From contig NZ_CP069396.1 of NCBI RefSeq assembly GCF_016887565.1, positions 13,149,981 to 13,213,980 on the forward strand: 64,000 nt of DNA. The letters run 5' to 3'. The stretch comes from Archangium violaceum. GTDB lineage: Bacteria; Myxococcota; Myxococcia; Myxococcales; Myxococcaceae. Of the stretch, positions 54,566 through 63,585 are shown piece after piece. The notes beneath the pieces are model-generated. The model worked only from the letters and a program-made list of their open reading frames with translations. It ran no database searches and was not told the DNA's origin. The position numbers were made by a program, and so were the translations under genes. Positions within the stretch are counted from its first letter, which is position 1. Every line of letters starts with the position of its first letter.

Positions 54566-55906
54566 TCATCTCCCGCTGGTCACCTGGGCCGTCAGGGGCT
54601 CCACCTGGACGGGCTCCTCGCTCCACAGGAACGCGCAGGCCGCCAGCGCGAGCAGGAGCATGATTCCCGCTCCCGCCTTCCTCACCTGCGAGCGGCGCTG
54701 GGCGCTCTCCGTGGGCTTCTCTTCCCTGGGGCTCGCGGACGGCCTCGGCTCCTGGAGCTGGGGCGGTTTCTCCAACCGGATGGTGGGCGCCTCCGAGCGC
54801 TGCGGCGCGCGCTCGCGGATCGTCATCGCGTCCGCCGGCTCGGGTCTGGGTCCTTCCGCCGTCCGCCGCGGGACGGGTATCGCCGCCGCGGGCGGTGGTG
54901 TGGGCACGCGCTGCATGGGCTTCGGCGTCGGGGCCCGCGCCTGTCTCACCGGCCCGGGCACTCCGCTCTCGACGACCGTCTTCTCGTCCCCGGGCCTCTC
55001 CGTCACCCGCGCCAGCAGCCTCGCCAGCTGCCAGGCTCCCACCGGCTCCCCCGTGCTCAGGATGAAGTGCTCGAGGTCCGATTGCAGCGCCCGGCAGTCC
55101 GCATAGCGCTGCTCGCGCTCCTTCGCCATCGCCCGCTCCAGGATGCGCCGCAGCGCCGGCGGAAGCTCCGGCCTCCACTTCACCGCCGGCACCGGCTGCT
55201 CGTACAGGATGGCCCTCACCAGCTGACCCTCCGAGCCCGCCTCGTACGGCTTGTGCCCGGTCAGCAGCTCGTAGAGCACCACCCCCAGCGCGTACACGTC
55301 CATCCGGCGATCCATCTCCACTTCCCTGAATCGCTCCGGGGGCATGTACGCCAGCTTCCCCTTCACCACCCCCGTCTGCGTCCTGAGCTCCTGGCCCGCC
55401 ATCTTCGCGATGCCGAAGTCCACCACCTTCACCGCGCCCTCGCGCGACAGCAGGATGTTGTCCGGGCTGATGTCCCGGTGGATGATTCCCAGCGGCTCGC
55501 CCGTGGTGGGGTCCGTCCGCTCGTGCGCGTACGCCAGGCCCTCGCACACCGAGGCGATGATGCGCGCGCAGCTCGCCGGCGGCAGCTCCATCCCCGCCTC
55601 CCGCGCCCGCTTCGACAGCACCCTCAGGTTCAGCCCGTCGATGTATTCCATCGCCAGGTACCAGGTGCCGTCCGCCTCTCCGAAATCGAAGATCTGAACG
55701 ATGTGCGGATGGTTGAGCCGCGCCGCCAGCCGCGCCTCCGCCAGGAACATCTCCACGAACCGACCATCCGCCGCCAGATGCGGAAGGATGCGCTTGACCA
55801 CCAGCTCCTTCTCGAAGCCCATCGGCCCCGTGGCGCGCGCGAGGTACACCTCGGCCATGCCTCCGGTCGCGAGCTTGTCGAGCAACTGATACCTGCCCAG
55901 CTTCAT
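54566..55906 (-). CDS. Membrane-anchored Ser/Thr protein kinase
   Basis: 446 residues from ATG 55906 (GGCAGGA upstream; an in-frame GTG at 55942 is possible). Kinase domain about 6-272: Gly loop [12 protein letters not shown], Lys38 (VVKRI), HRDISPDN (143-150), DFG (163-165), PPERF and [14 protein letters not shown] disordered Pro-rich region follows, then one C-terminal membrane helix ([15 protein letters not shown]) with a short outside tail. Typical Pkn-type regulator; the signal is unknown. Confidence 0.93.
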   Translation of the reverse strand: MKLGRYQLLDKLATGGMAEVYLARATGPMGFEKELVVKRILPHLAADGRFVEMFLAEARLAARLNHPHIVQIFDFGEADGTWYLAMEYIDGLNLRVLSKRAREAGMELPPASCARIIASVCEGLAYAHERTDPTTGEPLGIIHRDISPDNILLSREGAVKVVDFGIAKMAGQELRTQTGVVKGKLAYMPPERFREVEMDRRMDVYALGVVLYELLTGHKPYEAGSEGQLVRAILYEQPVPAVKWRPELPPALRRILERAMAKEREQRYADCRALQSDLEHFILSTGEPVGAWQLARLLARVTERPGDEKTVVESGVPGPVRQARAPTPKPMQRVPTPPPAAAIPVPRRTAEGPRPEPADAMTIRERAPQRSEAPTIRLEKPPQLQEPRPSASPREEKPTESAQRRSQVRKAGAGIMLLLALAACAFLWSEEPVQVEPLTAQVTSGR

Positions 55907-56087
55907 CGGTCCTGCCCCCAGGTGGCACCCCACTGTGCTCACCCCAACCCCCGCCGGGAAGTGCCGGATTTCCGGTTCATCCTCTACCCGCCAGACATTT
56001 CGTCCGCAGTGTCCACCTGTTCACTGCTCGCCTCGGGGCAACGGGGGCCGCCCCCCCGTGCAGTCCGCTCAGCGGAGCACGGAGAGT

Positions 56088-56201
56088 AGGACCTCGTAGG
56101 GCCGGTAGCATGTAGTGGTGGTCCAGCCGGCACGGGCCCGCGGTGTTGAACCAGCGGGGCATGGTGGCACCGTATTCAGGAAGGGCGATTCCCGATTCCA
56201 T
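56088..56201 (-). pseudogene. 5' remnant of an AAA-ATPase/PD-(D/E)xK-type gene
   Basis: The short frame reads MPRWFNTAGPCRLDHHYMLPAL, the characteristic first residues of the large myxobacterial AAA-like/DUF1703-type ATP-binding proteins (R-x-FNTAGP-x-x-P-x-x-HY-x-x-P). Nothing homologous follows; the P-loop part is gone. It explains most of the 322-bp gap at 55907-56228. The match is from memory of the family. Confidence 0.5.
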
Positions 56202-56228
56202 CGACGTGTGCCACGCTCCCCGGTCCGC

Positions 56229-57032
56229 TCACTCGTCCCAGATGAGGCCCAGGTCCAGCTCGTGGGCCTCGAAGGGCTCGGCGTGCACCCGGCTCTCGCC
56301 CTGGTGGCTGGCGAGCAGCTGGTAGTCCGTCCCCTCCAGGCGTAGCACCTCCAACGTGCGCGTCTCCGGGTCCGCCCGCCAGACGTGCCGTACCCCCGCG
56401 CGTGCGTAGAGCCGCAGCTTCGTCTCCCAGCTCAACGCCCGCGACGTGGCCGTGCGCACCTCGCACAGCCAGTCCGGCGCGAGCCGCAGCGTCTCCCCTC
56501 CCTGTGGCTGCGGCATGCGCTCGCGCAGCCAGCCCCCCAGGTCCGGTACCAGCACGTCCTCCCCCAGGTGCAGCTCCGGCTCGAACATCAGCCTCCACCC
56601 TCCCGGCCCTCCCCGGCCCTTGCTGAACGGGCCTCCCAGCTCTCCGAACAGCTCCGTCGCCGTCACCATGTGCGCGGCGCCCGGGTGCGGACTCACGTAC
56701 AGCTCGCCCTCCACCAGCTCCGCCACGTGGTCAAAAGGCACCGTCTCCAGGTCCGCGTACGTCGCCTTGCGCTTCTCGCCACCGCCGCCCGCGTCCGCTG
56801 CCCCGGTCTCCGGGCTCGCCTCCTGGGGCACGGCTTCCGGTGCTCCGCTGGGTTCGCGGGTCTCTGGCCGTGCGGGTTCCGTCTCTCCGCTGGACTCGCT
56901 GTTCTCCTGCCGTGCGGGTTCCGGTGCCCCGCTGGGCTCATGGGTCTCTTGCTGCGCGGGTCCCGGCGCTCCGCTGGATTCACTGGTCTCTTGCTGCGCG
57001 GGTGCCGACGCTCCGCTGGATTCCGTGTTCAT
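56229..57032 (-). CDS. Uma2-family protein, paralog 3, with N-terminal tandem repeats and altered core motif
   Basis: 267 residues. About 70 N-terminal residues consist of five 14-residue repeats of the type SSGAPGPAQQETHE. Then GGEKRKATYADLETVPFDH, VEGELYVSPHP, HLGEDVLVPDLGGWLRER as in paralog 2. The motif EVLSPSTAVLDREKK is here EVRTATSRALSWETK, losing the Ser-Pro-Ser-Thr and Asp, so catalysis may be changed. Tail GVRHVWRADPETRTLEVL. Confidence 0.83.
   Translation of the reverse strand: MNTESSGASAPAQQETSESSGAPGPAQQETHEPSGAPEPARQENSESSGETEPARPETREPSGAPEAVPQEASPETGAADAGGGGEKRKATYADLETVPFDHVAELVEGELYVSPHPGAAHMVTATELFGELGGPFSKGRGGPGGWRLMFEPELHLGEDVLVPDLGGWLRERMPQPQGGETLRLAPDWLCEVRTATSRALSWETKLRLYARAGVRHVWRADPETRTLEVLRLEGTDYQLLASHQGESRVHAEPFEAHELDLGLIWDE
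56815..57030 (-). repeat. Five 42-bp tandem repeats in the Uma2 paralog 3 gene
   Basis: Each unit encodes 14 Ser/Gly/Ala/Pro/Glu-rich residues; units differ by a few bases. The repeats keep the frame and form a flexible N-terminal tail. Confidence 0.8.
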
Positions 57033-57247
57033 GCCCGCAGGCTATACACTACTTCTCGTATCCTGTAGCCCAAGATGCCTGGAAAGGTTACGTGCTCGAC
57101 GTGATTCCGGGTCTCGAACCCGGTTGGACGCGGACCTGGCTCTCATCCATCAGGTCATTTCCACTCAGGTGACGGGAAAAGTGGTTTCCCGCTTGCCCTC
57201 GTGCTCGGCCTTCCCCTACCGTGCGCCCCTTTTCGTGGAGGCCTCGC

Positions 57248-58087
57248 GTGCGCTTCGGGTCCTGGCTCCTCCTCCTGTGCCTCCTGTCTTCCCTTCCGGC
57301 CGCCGCACGCGAGGGGCTCGGTGCGCCCGTGCTCCGCAGGCGCACGCTCGTGCTCTCCTCCCGTCCCGGTGACGTCCCTCCCCTGCTTCTGCACGTGGCC
57401 CCGGGTCTGGCCACGCTCGTCCAGCTCGCGGCGCCGTTGAACCGTGGCACCCCGCGCCTCCCGGAGGGCGAGACGCGCATGGAGCTCCTCCCCGTGGGCG
57501 AGGACTCGTGGGTGCTCGTGCCCACCTCTCCCCTCGCCGAGGGCGAGCAGGTGCTCCTCTCCTTGGAGGGTGCATCCGGCTCCGAGCCTCTGCGCTTCCT
57601 TCTCGTCTCCCGGCGTGGCGAGGTGGATGCGCGGGTGCGCGTGGTGCCCGCCCCGGACTCCGCATCAGATGGGGACGCCGCGGAGGCCCTGGCGCTCCAA
57701 CTCCTGGACGCGCCGGAGGCTCGCCCCACGCTCGCGTTGCCCCAGGAGGTGATGGACCTCCATCCGGGGCGCTCGCGTGCTCAGGTCGATTCCGTGCTCT
57801 GGATGGGCCGGCGCCTCTTCGCCACCGTGTCCGTGAGGGGCAGCGGAAAAGGTTCCCGACCCTGGCGGTTGGTACAGGTCCGGCTGCGGACGGTGCTCGC
57901 GGATGACTCCTCATGGGAGTGGTCCGCTCGTCTCGTTTCTGGACGGGTGGGCGTGGGTCGCCAGTTCCACGTGTTCACCAGCCTCCTTCCAGAGGAGGCC
58001 TCGCGCCTGGAGCTGTCATTGGATGGAGAGGACGCCTCGGGTGAGTTCCAGCCACTCCCTGGGAGCGCGGGGCCGGTGCCCCCGTGA
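57248..58087 (+). CDS. DUF2381-family secreted protein
   Basis: 279 residues from GTG 57248 (GGAGG six bases upstream; GTG 57221 possible). Signal peptide WLLLLCLLSSLPAAA, RRRTLVLSSRPGDVPPLLLHVAPGLATLVQLAAP, then LLPVGEDSWVLVPTSPLAEGEQVLLSL, features of the Myxococcus-specific DUF2381 family. Its stop overlaps the GTG of the kinase gene, the usual partner of this family. Confidence 0.82.
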   Translation: MRFGSWLLLLCLLSSLPAAAREGLGAPVLRRRTLVLSSRPGDVPPLLLHVAPGLATLVQLAAPLNRGTPRLPEGETRMELLPVGEDSWVLVPTSPLAEGEQVLLSLEGASGSEPLRFLLVSRRGEVDARVRVVPAPDSASDGDAAEALALQLLDAPEARPTLALPQEVMDLHPGRSRAQVDSVLWMGRRLFATVSVRGSGKGSRPWRLVQVRLRTVLADDSSWEWSARLVSGRVGVGRQFHVFTSLLPEEASRLELSLDGEDASGEFQPLPGSAGPVPP

Positions 58088-59889
58088 GGCGTCCACTGCA
58101 CCCGAACCAGCTCCGCGCCGGGGATTGCGTGCGGGACTTCCGCATCGTCCGCCGACTGGGAGTGGGAGGCTTCGCCTTCGTGTTCCTCGTGGAGCGAGCG
58201 GGTCAGCACTACACCCTGAAAATGGCTGCTCAGCCTGCCTCGGAGGCGGATGAGGACCGGGTGGATGCCTGGATGCGCCGCGAGGTGCTCTCGCTGGAGT
58301 GCCTGGCGCACCCGCACCTGCTGCCGGTGCTCGAGTGGGGGCGGTGGCCCGTACCGGAGACGGGCTACGCGTGGTTCGTCACTCCCTACGTCGCCGGGAG
58401 CACTTTTCACGCGTGGCGCTGGCGTGAACAGGCCTCGCTGCACAGGTCGGTGGGTGTTCTGTGCGGTGTGCTGGAGACGCTGGAGTCCCTGCACGAGCGC
58501 GGCGTGTGCCACCGGGACATCAAGGCGGACAACCTGCTGGTGCGGAACGGAGACGACCGGCCATTCCTCATCGACTTCGGTGCGGTGCATCTGCCCTGGG
58601 CCCGCGCGCTGACGGAGGGGCTCGCGCCCGGCACGCTCCATTGTCAGCCACCCGAGGCCATCGCCTTCCTGGTCTCCGAGGCCGCACGTCAGGGTTCGCG
58701 TCTGGAGGCCCTGCCCGCCGCCGACCTGTATGCCTTTGGTGTGTTGCTCTACGAGACCCTCACCAACTGCCACCCCTTCAACCCCCGGTTGCCGCTGGAG
58801 CAGTTGTTGGTCGCCATCGCGTCCTCGCCTCCCCCCGAGCCCCAACGACTTGCTCCCGAGGCACCTGTCTCGCTTTGCGCCCTGGCCTTGCGGTTGTTGT
58901 CGAAGGAACCCGGACAGCGCCCTCCGAGCGCTCGGGCCGTGCGCGAGGAACTGGAACGGCTTCGCGAGCAGGAGGGACACACCGCGCCCTGGCAGGCTCC
59001 AGCCCGGCTTCCCACTGAGTCCGCGCGGGGGCCGGAGCCTTTTCCAGACATGGACATGCAGGAGGAGACACCGGAGCCGGAGTCATCGCCTTCCGATGCA
59101 ACTCATCTCCTCGCGCGTGTCTGGAGGGCGCTCCGGTGGCCCGTGCGCGTCGTGGCGTTGGTCTTCGTCCTGGGATGGCTCGGCATAGGGTGGACGCTTC
59201 TCCGCGCGCCGGCTCCTCCGGCGCCTTCCGTGAAAGGAACGCAGCCCGTGCCCTCCGCTCCCCTTCCCGAGTCCTCCTCTTCCCCGGCGCAGCCATCCGC
59301 TCGCCTGTGCGCGCTGCTCACCCATCTGCTGGGCGCGACCGTCGCGCCACTCGTGGGGTGTGCCACCGTTCCCTCTCGGCCCGACCCCATCGCCTACCTC
59401 GCGAGCTGCTCCCCCGAGGCCCGCGCCACCCCCGTCAAGCTGGGCTTCGCTCCCCAGGAGAATGCCTCCTTCCTGGAGACCGGAACTCCGGCCTCGGACG
59501 ATTCCATCGAGGAGGGCGGCTCCATCAACGTCAAACCGGGTCCCGTCACCGCCACCATGCTCGCCGAGGTGAAGGGGCAGGAAATGCGCGTGATGATCTC
59601 CGGCCAGGCGACGGCACTGCCCCATCGCCTCTACATGCAGTTCGACCAGCTCCTCCTGCCGGATGGCACCGCGCTGCCCATCTGCGGCGTGGCCGTGGAT
59701 GGTCTGCACCAGTACGGCATCCCGACGTACGCGAAGTTGCCCATGCGTGGCGCCCGGGTGGACCCGGCCAAGGTGGACAAGAGTCCCGGTAGCGTGGTGC
59801 TCAACGACCCGCGCTTCGAGACCGTGCTGCAGGGCCCCGAGGGCTATCCGCTCCCCCGCGTCGGCTGGGCCCCGCCGGACTGGCGGTGA
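58084..59889 (+). CDS. Ser/Thr protein kinase with extracytoplasmic sensor-like domain
   Basis: 601 residues from GTG 58084 (GTGA overlap). Kinase domain about 17-300: LGVGGFAFVF, Lys46, HRDIKADN (143-150), DFG (164-166). A membrane helix (about 356-378) is followed by an outside region with DPIAYLASCSPEARATPVKLGF and VAVDGLHQYGIPTYAKLP, a domain found after such kinases in myxobacteria. Paired with DUF2381, so probably an envelope signalling unit. Confidence 0.9.
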   Translation: MRRPLHPNQLRAGDCVRDFRIVRRLGVGGFAFVFLVERAGQHYTLKMAAQPASEADEDRVDAWMRREVLSLECLAHPHLLPVLEWGRWPVPETGYAWFVTPYVAGSTFHAWRWREQASLHRSVGVLCGVLETLESLHERGVCHRDIKADNLLVRNGDDRPFLIDFGAVHLPWARALTEGLAPGTLHCQPPEAIAFLVSEAARQGSRLEALPAADLYAFGVLLYETLTNCHPFNPRLPLEQLLVAIASSPPPEPQRLAPEAPVSLCALALRLLSKEPGQRPPSARAVREELERLREQEGHTAPWQAPARLPTESARGPEPFPDMDMQEETPEPESSPSDATHLLARVWRALRWPVRVVALVFVLGWLGIGWTLLRAPAPPAPSVKGTQPVPSAPLPESSSSPAQPSARLCALLTHLLGATVAPLVGCATVPSRPDPIAYLASCSPEARATPVKLGFAPQENASFLETGTPASDDSIEEGGSINVKPGPVTATMLAEVKGQEMRVMISGQATALPHRLYMQFDQLLLPDGTALPICGVAVDGLHQYGIPTYAKLPMRGARVDPAKVDKSPGSVVLNDPRFETVLQGPEGYPLPRVGWAPPDWR

Positions 59890-59894
59890 CGCTT

Positions 59895-59944
59895 CGCGCG
59901 AACTGGTCTGACTGTCGGACCAGTTGGTCGAGAGCGCGCCCGGA
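59895..59944. repeat. Long palindromic repeat, copy 2
   Basis: AACTGGTCTGAC-T-GTCGGACCAGTT (59901-59925; one mismatch in the left arm) with flanking GCGCG and GAGCGCGCCCGGAA shared with copy 1 at 16355. Located 5-55 bp after the kinase stop codon. Confidence 0.85.
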
Positions 59945-60039
59945 AGCCTCCTCTCCACCACCGCGCGGCACTACGCCCCGGGGTGGCGTGGCCTCCAGCG
60001 TGTCGAGCACCGCCCGGCGCGTCTCGGGCCTCGCGTCCT

Positions 60040-60195
60040 TCAGCCGGCATGATGTTCGGCACCGCGGGCGTCGCTCTCGTGGGCGCCGCGGTGTCGTGGC
60101 TCATCATCCAGGCGGACGCGTCAGCCGAGCCCGTCGCCGCGGACTCGGTCCCCCGAGGCGCTCGCCATAGGGACGGCGGGGGAGCGGCCTCGTAG
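60040..60195 (+). pseudogene. 3' remnant of a third TPR/membrane protein copy
   Basis: The frame MMFGTAGVALVGAAVSWLII matches the last membrane segment of both intact paralogs (LFGTAGLAAVGAVVTWVL at 7878-8690 and ILFGTAGLAVASAVVTWFLL at 60206-61144). No start or TPR part precedes it. It lies directly upstream of the intact copy, so a tandem duplicate has decayed here. Confidence 0.65.
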
Positions 60196-60205
60196 TATCG
60201 GACCC

Positions 60206-61144
60206 ATGTCCCTGCCTCGCCTCCGAACGCCCCACGCGCTCGTCCTCGGGCTGCTCCTCGTGGGCGGCCCCTCGCGCCCGGCCCTCGCGGCCGACGATGA
60301 CTTCGAGCGCTACGTCGCCGCCGCCCGGCGCCTCTACGACAATCTCTCCTATGAGCGCGCGCTCGATCAGATCCAGCGCGCCCGCCGCATCTCCAAGGGC
60401 GTCGAGCAGGACGTCACCCTCGGCCTCTATGAGGGCATCATCCTCGCCGACCTCGGCCGCTGGGAGGAGGCGCGCGAGTCCTTCCTCACCGCCCTCCTCC
60501 TTCAGCCCGACGCCTCCCTCCCCGTCCGCGTCTCGCCCAAGGTGGAGAAGGAGTTCGAGGCCCAGCGCGTCCGCGCTCGCCAGGAGCTCGCCCGGCTTCA
60601 GTCTCCTCCCGTGACGCCCGGACCCGCGCCGTCCAGCTCCGCGAAGCCCGGCACTGCTCAGTCCAACGCGGCGAAGCCCGGCACTGCGTCCGGCCCCGCG
60701 AAGTCTGGCACTGCGTCCGCCCCCGCTCCGTCCGCCTCCGCGAAGACTCCGCCTCCGGTGGTTTCCTCGGATCGTCCCGAGCAGCCTCCTCCCAGCCGTC
60801 TCTCCCCCTCCGAGCCCTCCCCCGCCGTGACTCCCTCCGTGGTGGAGACCGCGCCGCGCCGCGCTCCCGTGGTGCCGCTCGCGCTGCTCGGCGCGGGCGT
60901 GGTGGCCGGCGGCCTGGGCGCCTACTTCGGCGTGAGCGCCAACGGCCAGCTCGCCGATGCGCGCGTGGCCCCCCTTCGCGAGGACGCGCTCGCCAAGTTC
61001 AATGACGCCCACGGCAGTGCCCGCACCGCCAACATCCTGTTCGGCACCGCGGGCCTCGCCGTCGCCAGCGCCGTGGTGACGTGGTTCCTCCTGCCGGGTG
61101 ACGTGTCCTCGCCCGCTTCCTCCTCCGGGGAGACGACCCGATGA
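60206..61144 (+). CDS. TPR-like periplasmic protein with C-terminal membrane segments, second copy
   Basis: 312 residues: signal peptide (to ALAADD), TPR-like helices (LYDNLSYERALDQIQRARR, EGIILADLGRWEEARESF), SPKVEKEFE, a Ser/Ala/Pro linker with AKPGTA repeats, then VVPLALLGAGVVAGGLGAYFG and ILFGTAGLAVASAVVTWFLL. Paralog of 7878-8690. The stop overlaps the next ATG by four bases. Confidence 0.78.
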   Translation: MSLPRLRTPHALVLGLLLVGGPSRPALAADDDFERYVAAARRLYDNLSYERALDQIQRARRISKGVEQDVTLGLYEGIILADLGRWEEARESFLTALLLQPDASLPVRVSPKVEKEFEAQRVRARQELARLQSPPVTPGPAPSSSAKPGTAQSNAAKPGTASGPAKSGTASAPAPSASAKTPPPVVSSDRPEQPPPSRLSPSEPSPAVTPSVVETAPRRAPVVPLALLGAGVVAGGLGAYFGVSANGQLADARVAPLREDALAKFNDAHGSARTANILFGTAGLAVASAVVTWFLLPGDVSSPASSSGETTR

Positions 61145-63309
61145 AGCGCTTGTGGTGGGCCCTGTGTCCGATGTTGCTGCTCGCCGGCTGCCTCCTCCCC
61201 GACGAGCAGGAGTTCCTCGACGAGCGCGTGCGTGCCTGCGGCAGGGACTTCTCCTGTCCCTCGGGCCTCTCGTGCGTGGAGGGCTTCTGCGTCGCGTCGG
61301 AGGTCGATGGTTCCCAGTGCACTCCCGCCTGCGCGCCCCACCAGGCGTGCTCGGGCGCGAGGACGTGCGTGCCCCGGTATTCGGCGCTGGTGGTGACACC
61401 GGAGGAGGGGAGTCTCGTGGGCGGTGGCCCCATCTCCGTGCGCGCCGAGCTGCGGGTGGGCACCGGCCTGGCTCCGCTCTTCCCGGACACCCTGCGCTTC
61501 AGCGTGGTGCGCGGCGACGGGGGCTCGGGCGGCACCCTGTCCCAGGTCGCCCGGAGCGAGGGCGTCTACACCACCCAGTGGACCCCACCCGGAGAGGGCG
61601 AGTTCCTCCTGACGGCGGCCTACCCCGGAGACGGCGGTCCGAGCACCACGGTGCGGCTGACGGTGGACACCACGCCCCCCTCCTTCTCGGTGACGGTGCC
61701 TCCGCCGGAGGTGGCCGCGCCCTCGGGGGGCACCACGTTCTCCGACCCCGCTTCCGGCGACCTCTCCAAGCCGTGGCGGCGTGACCAGGTCGTCTCCGTG
61801 CAGGTGCGCTCGGACGAGCCACACCTCGTCCCGAGCAGCGTGCGGCTGCGCGTGGAGGGCACGGATGGCTCCCTCACTCCCGCGGGGGACGTGGTGCCCT
61901 TCACTCAAGGGTGTGACGCGCGCTTCTGCGGCACCGCCCAGGTGAAGCTGTGGGAGCCCGTCTTCGGCGCCTTCCGCGGCTCGCTGCGGCTGCTCGTCGA
62001 GGGCTCGGACTCGGTGGGCCATGCCGGCGGCGGCTCGGGCAGCGTCAACGTCACGCGCTGGAAGTGGGCCTTCGACGGCGCCTCGGGGCCCATCCGCTCC
62101 AGCCCCGCCCTGGGGCCCTCGGGCACCGTCTACTTCGGCTCGAGCAGCACGCTCGGCAAGGTCTTCGCCGTGCTGCCCGACGGGCGCAAGAAGTGGGAGG
62201 CGCAGCTGGGCTCCGTGGACGGCAGCCCCGCCGTGGGCCTGTCCCCCGGCGGCACCGAGCGCGTGTACGTGGGCGTCACCTCCAGCAACACCGGCGTGCT
62301 GTACGCCCTGGATGGCAGCGGCGGCATCCTCCGCTGCCCCATGGCGGGGACCTTCACGGTGGGCCCCACCCGCTCGGCCGTGTCGCTCACCCGCGTGCGC
62401 TATGACGTCGAGTCGGCTCCCCTCGAGACGGCCATGGTCCTGGTGGATGGCAGTACGTCCATCGCCGTGCTGCGGCCGGATGCGCAGGACTCGCGCCAGT
62501 GCCTCTTCCCCGGCGGCCCCAACAACTTCACCGCCGAGCCCGGAGCCGCCCTCGTCACCCGGGGCCAGGACGTGTTCTTCGGCGGCTCGAATGGCCAGGT
62601 GTATGGCTACCGCTTCACCGGCACTCAGTGGAACGCCCTCTACGCCTCGCCTCCGAGCGTGGGCGCGCGGGTGACCGGGCTGGCCCTCACGGGCGAGCGG
62701 CTCGTCGGCGCGGCCAGTAGCGCGACGATAGAGAATGTCGGCGGCGTCTTCTCCCTGCTGGCCGCGGATGCGTCCGGCCTCTGGCGCTACCCGTCTTCCT
62801 TCGGCACGCTCCACGCCGTGCGGCAGCTGTCCATCGGCCCGGGAGACACCCTCTTCTTCGGCCGCGACCTGTCTTCCGGTTGGGGGGACCTGTCGTGGAT
62901 GCAGTTGGGCGCCTCGTCGCCGGGCTACTCCGTCGTGGGCTCCGGCAGCTACAAAGCCGCTCCGGTGCTGGGCGCCGGAGGCCTCGTCTACACTGCTTCC
63001 ATGCGCAGCCAGCCGAGCGATCGTCCCGACGTGGCCGCGTGGAGCTCGGACCTGCGCACCCTCCTCTGGCGGCTCACCGACAGCGTGGGCGCCGTGTCCG
63101 CCTCTCCCGCGCTCGACTGCGCTCGCGCGGGCGACGGCGGCGCGAGCCCCGCCTCCCTGGGCACCCTGTACGTGGGCAGCGAGGACGGCAAGCTGTATGC
63201 CTTCGTCGTCGACAGCCGCGGCCTGGATACGCACGCGCCCTGGCCCCGCTACCAGCACGACTCGCGCAACACCGGCAACCCGGAGACGCCCATCTCCAGC
63301 TGCCCGTAG
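61141..63309 (+). CDS. Lipoprotein with Cys module and PQQ-type beta-propeller, partner of the TPR protein
   Basis: 722 residues. Lipobox LLLAGC (Cys17), Cys module CPSGLSCVEGFCV (compare CDKGYLCIQQACV in the 6037 gene), a Cys-rich stretch and Ig-like regions (about 75-300), then a propeller (about 310-720) with blades such as GPIRSSPALGPSGTVYFG, GSPAVGLS...ERVYVGV and GTLYVGSEDGKLYAF. Probably an outer-membrane-attached binding or sensor protein. Confidence 0.78.
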   Translation: MKRLWWALCPMLLLAGCLLPDEQEFLDERVRACGRDFSCPSGLSCVEGFCVASEVDGSQCTPACAPHQACSGARTCVPRYSALVVTPEEGSLVGGGPISVRAELRVGTGLAPLFPDTLRFSVVRGDGGSGGTLSQVARSEGVYTTQWTPPGEGEFLLTAAYPGDGGPSTTVRLTVDTTPPSFSVTVPPPEVAAPSGGTTFSDPASGDLSKPWRRDQVVSVQVRSDEPHLVPSSVRLRVEGTDGSLTPAGDVVPFTQGCDARFCGTAQVKLWEPVFGAFRGSLRLLVEGSDSVGHAGGGSGSVNVTRWKWAFDGASGPIRSSPALGPSGTVYFGSSSTLGKVFAVLPDGRKKWEAQLGSVDGSPAVGLSPGGTERVYVGVTSSNTGVLYALDGSGGILRCPMAGTFTVGPTRSAVSLTRVRYDVESAPLETAMVLVDGSTSIAVLRPDAQDSRQCLFPGGPNNFTAEPGAALVTRGQDVFFGGSNGQVYGYRFTGTQWNALYASPPSVGARVTGLALTGERLVGAASSATIENVGGVFSLLAADASGLWRYPSSFGTLHAVRQLSIGPGDTLFFGRDLSSGWGDLSWMQLGASSPGYSVVGSGSYKAAPVLGAGGLVYTASMRSQPSDRPDVAAWSSDLRTLLWRLTDSVGAVSASPALDCARAGDGGASPASLGTLYVGSEDGKLYAFVVDSRGLDTHAPWPRYQHDSRNTGNPETPISSCP

Positions 63310-63403
63310 CTCACGTGGTTTGATTTGCAGCCGCGAGGGGAGGGCGGTGCGATTCCGTCCTCCCCTTTTTCGTTTTCTCGCTCGCGGGGCACTCGGGGGA
63401 ACA

Positions 63404-63435
63404 CCCTCACCCCAGCCCTCTCCCAGAGGGAGAGG
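63404..63435 (+). repeat. Interspersed palindrome, doublet unit 1, before mnmG
   Basis: CCCTCACCCCAGCCCTCTCC then CAGAGGGAGAGGG. Unit 2 begins 58 bp later. Confidence 0.92.
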
Positions 63436-63461
63436 GTGATCGGAACCCGAGGCCCTCGAGA

Positions 63462-63494
63462 CCCTCACCCCAGCCCTCTCCCGGAGGGAGAGGG
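63462..63494 (+). repeat. Interspersed palindrome, doublet unit 2, before mnmG
   Basis: CCCTCACCCCAGCCCTCTCC then CGGAGGGAGAGGG. Confidence 0.92.
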
Positions 63495-63585
63495 TGCATC
63501 GCGACTTGCCTTCCCCTTGTTCCCACGTGAGAAGAGACCTGAGCCGGGCTCGCGCGTCGCCTGCCCGCCTTCTCTCCTGCACGAC

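Noticed and set aside
54447..55928. Alternative minus-strand frame over the kinase gene
   Set aside because: Gly/Ala/Arg-rich shadow in another frame; the kinase motifs are all in the frame ending at 54566.
57107..57123. tRNA T-arm-like stem-loop on the minus strand (CCGGG-TTCGAGA-CCCGG)
   Set aside because: No matching acceptor, D or anticodon arm lies at the right distance, so a tRNA gene is not supported. A scrap of an integration site cannot be excluded.
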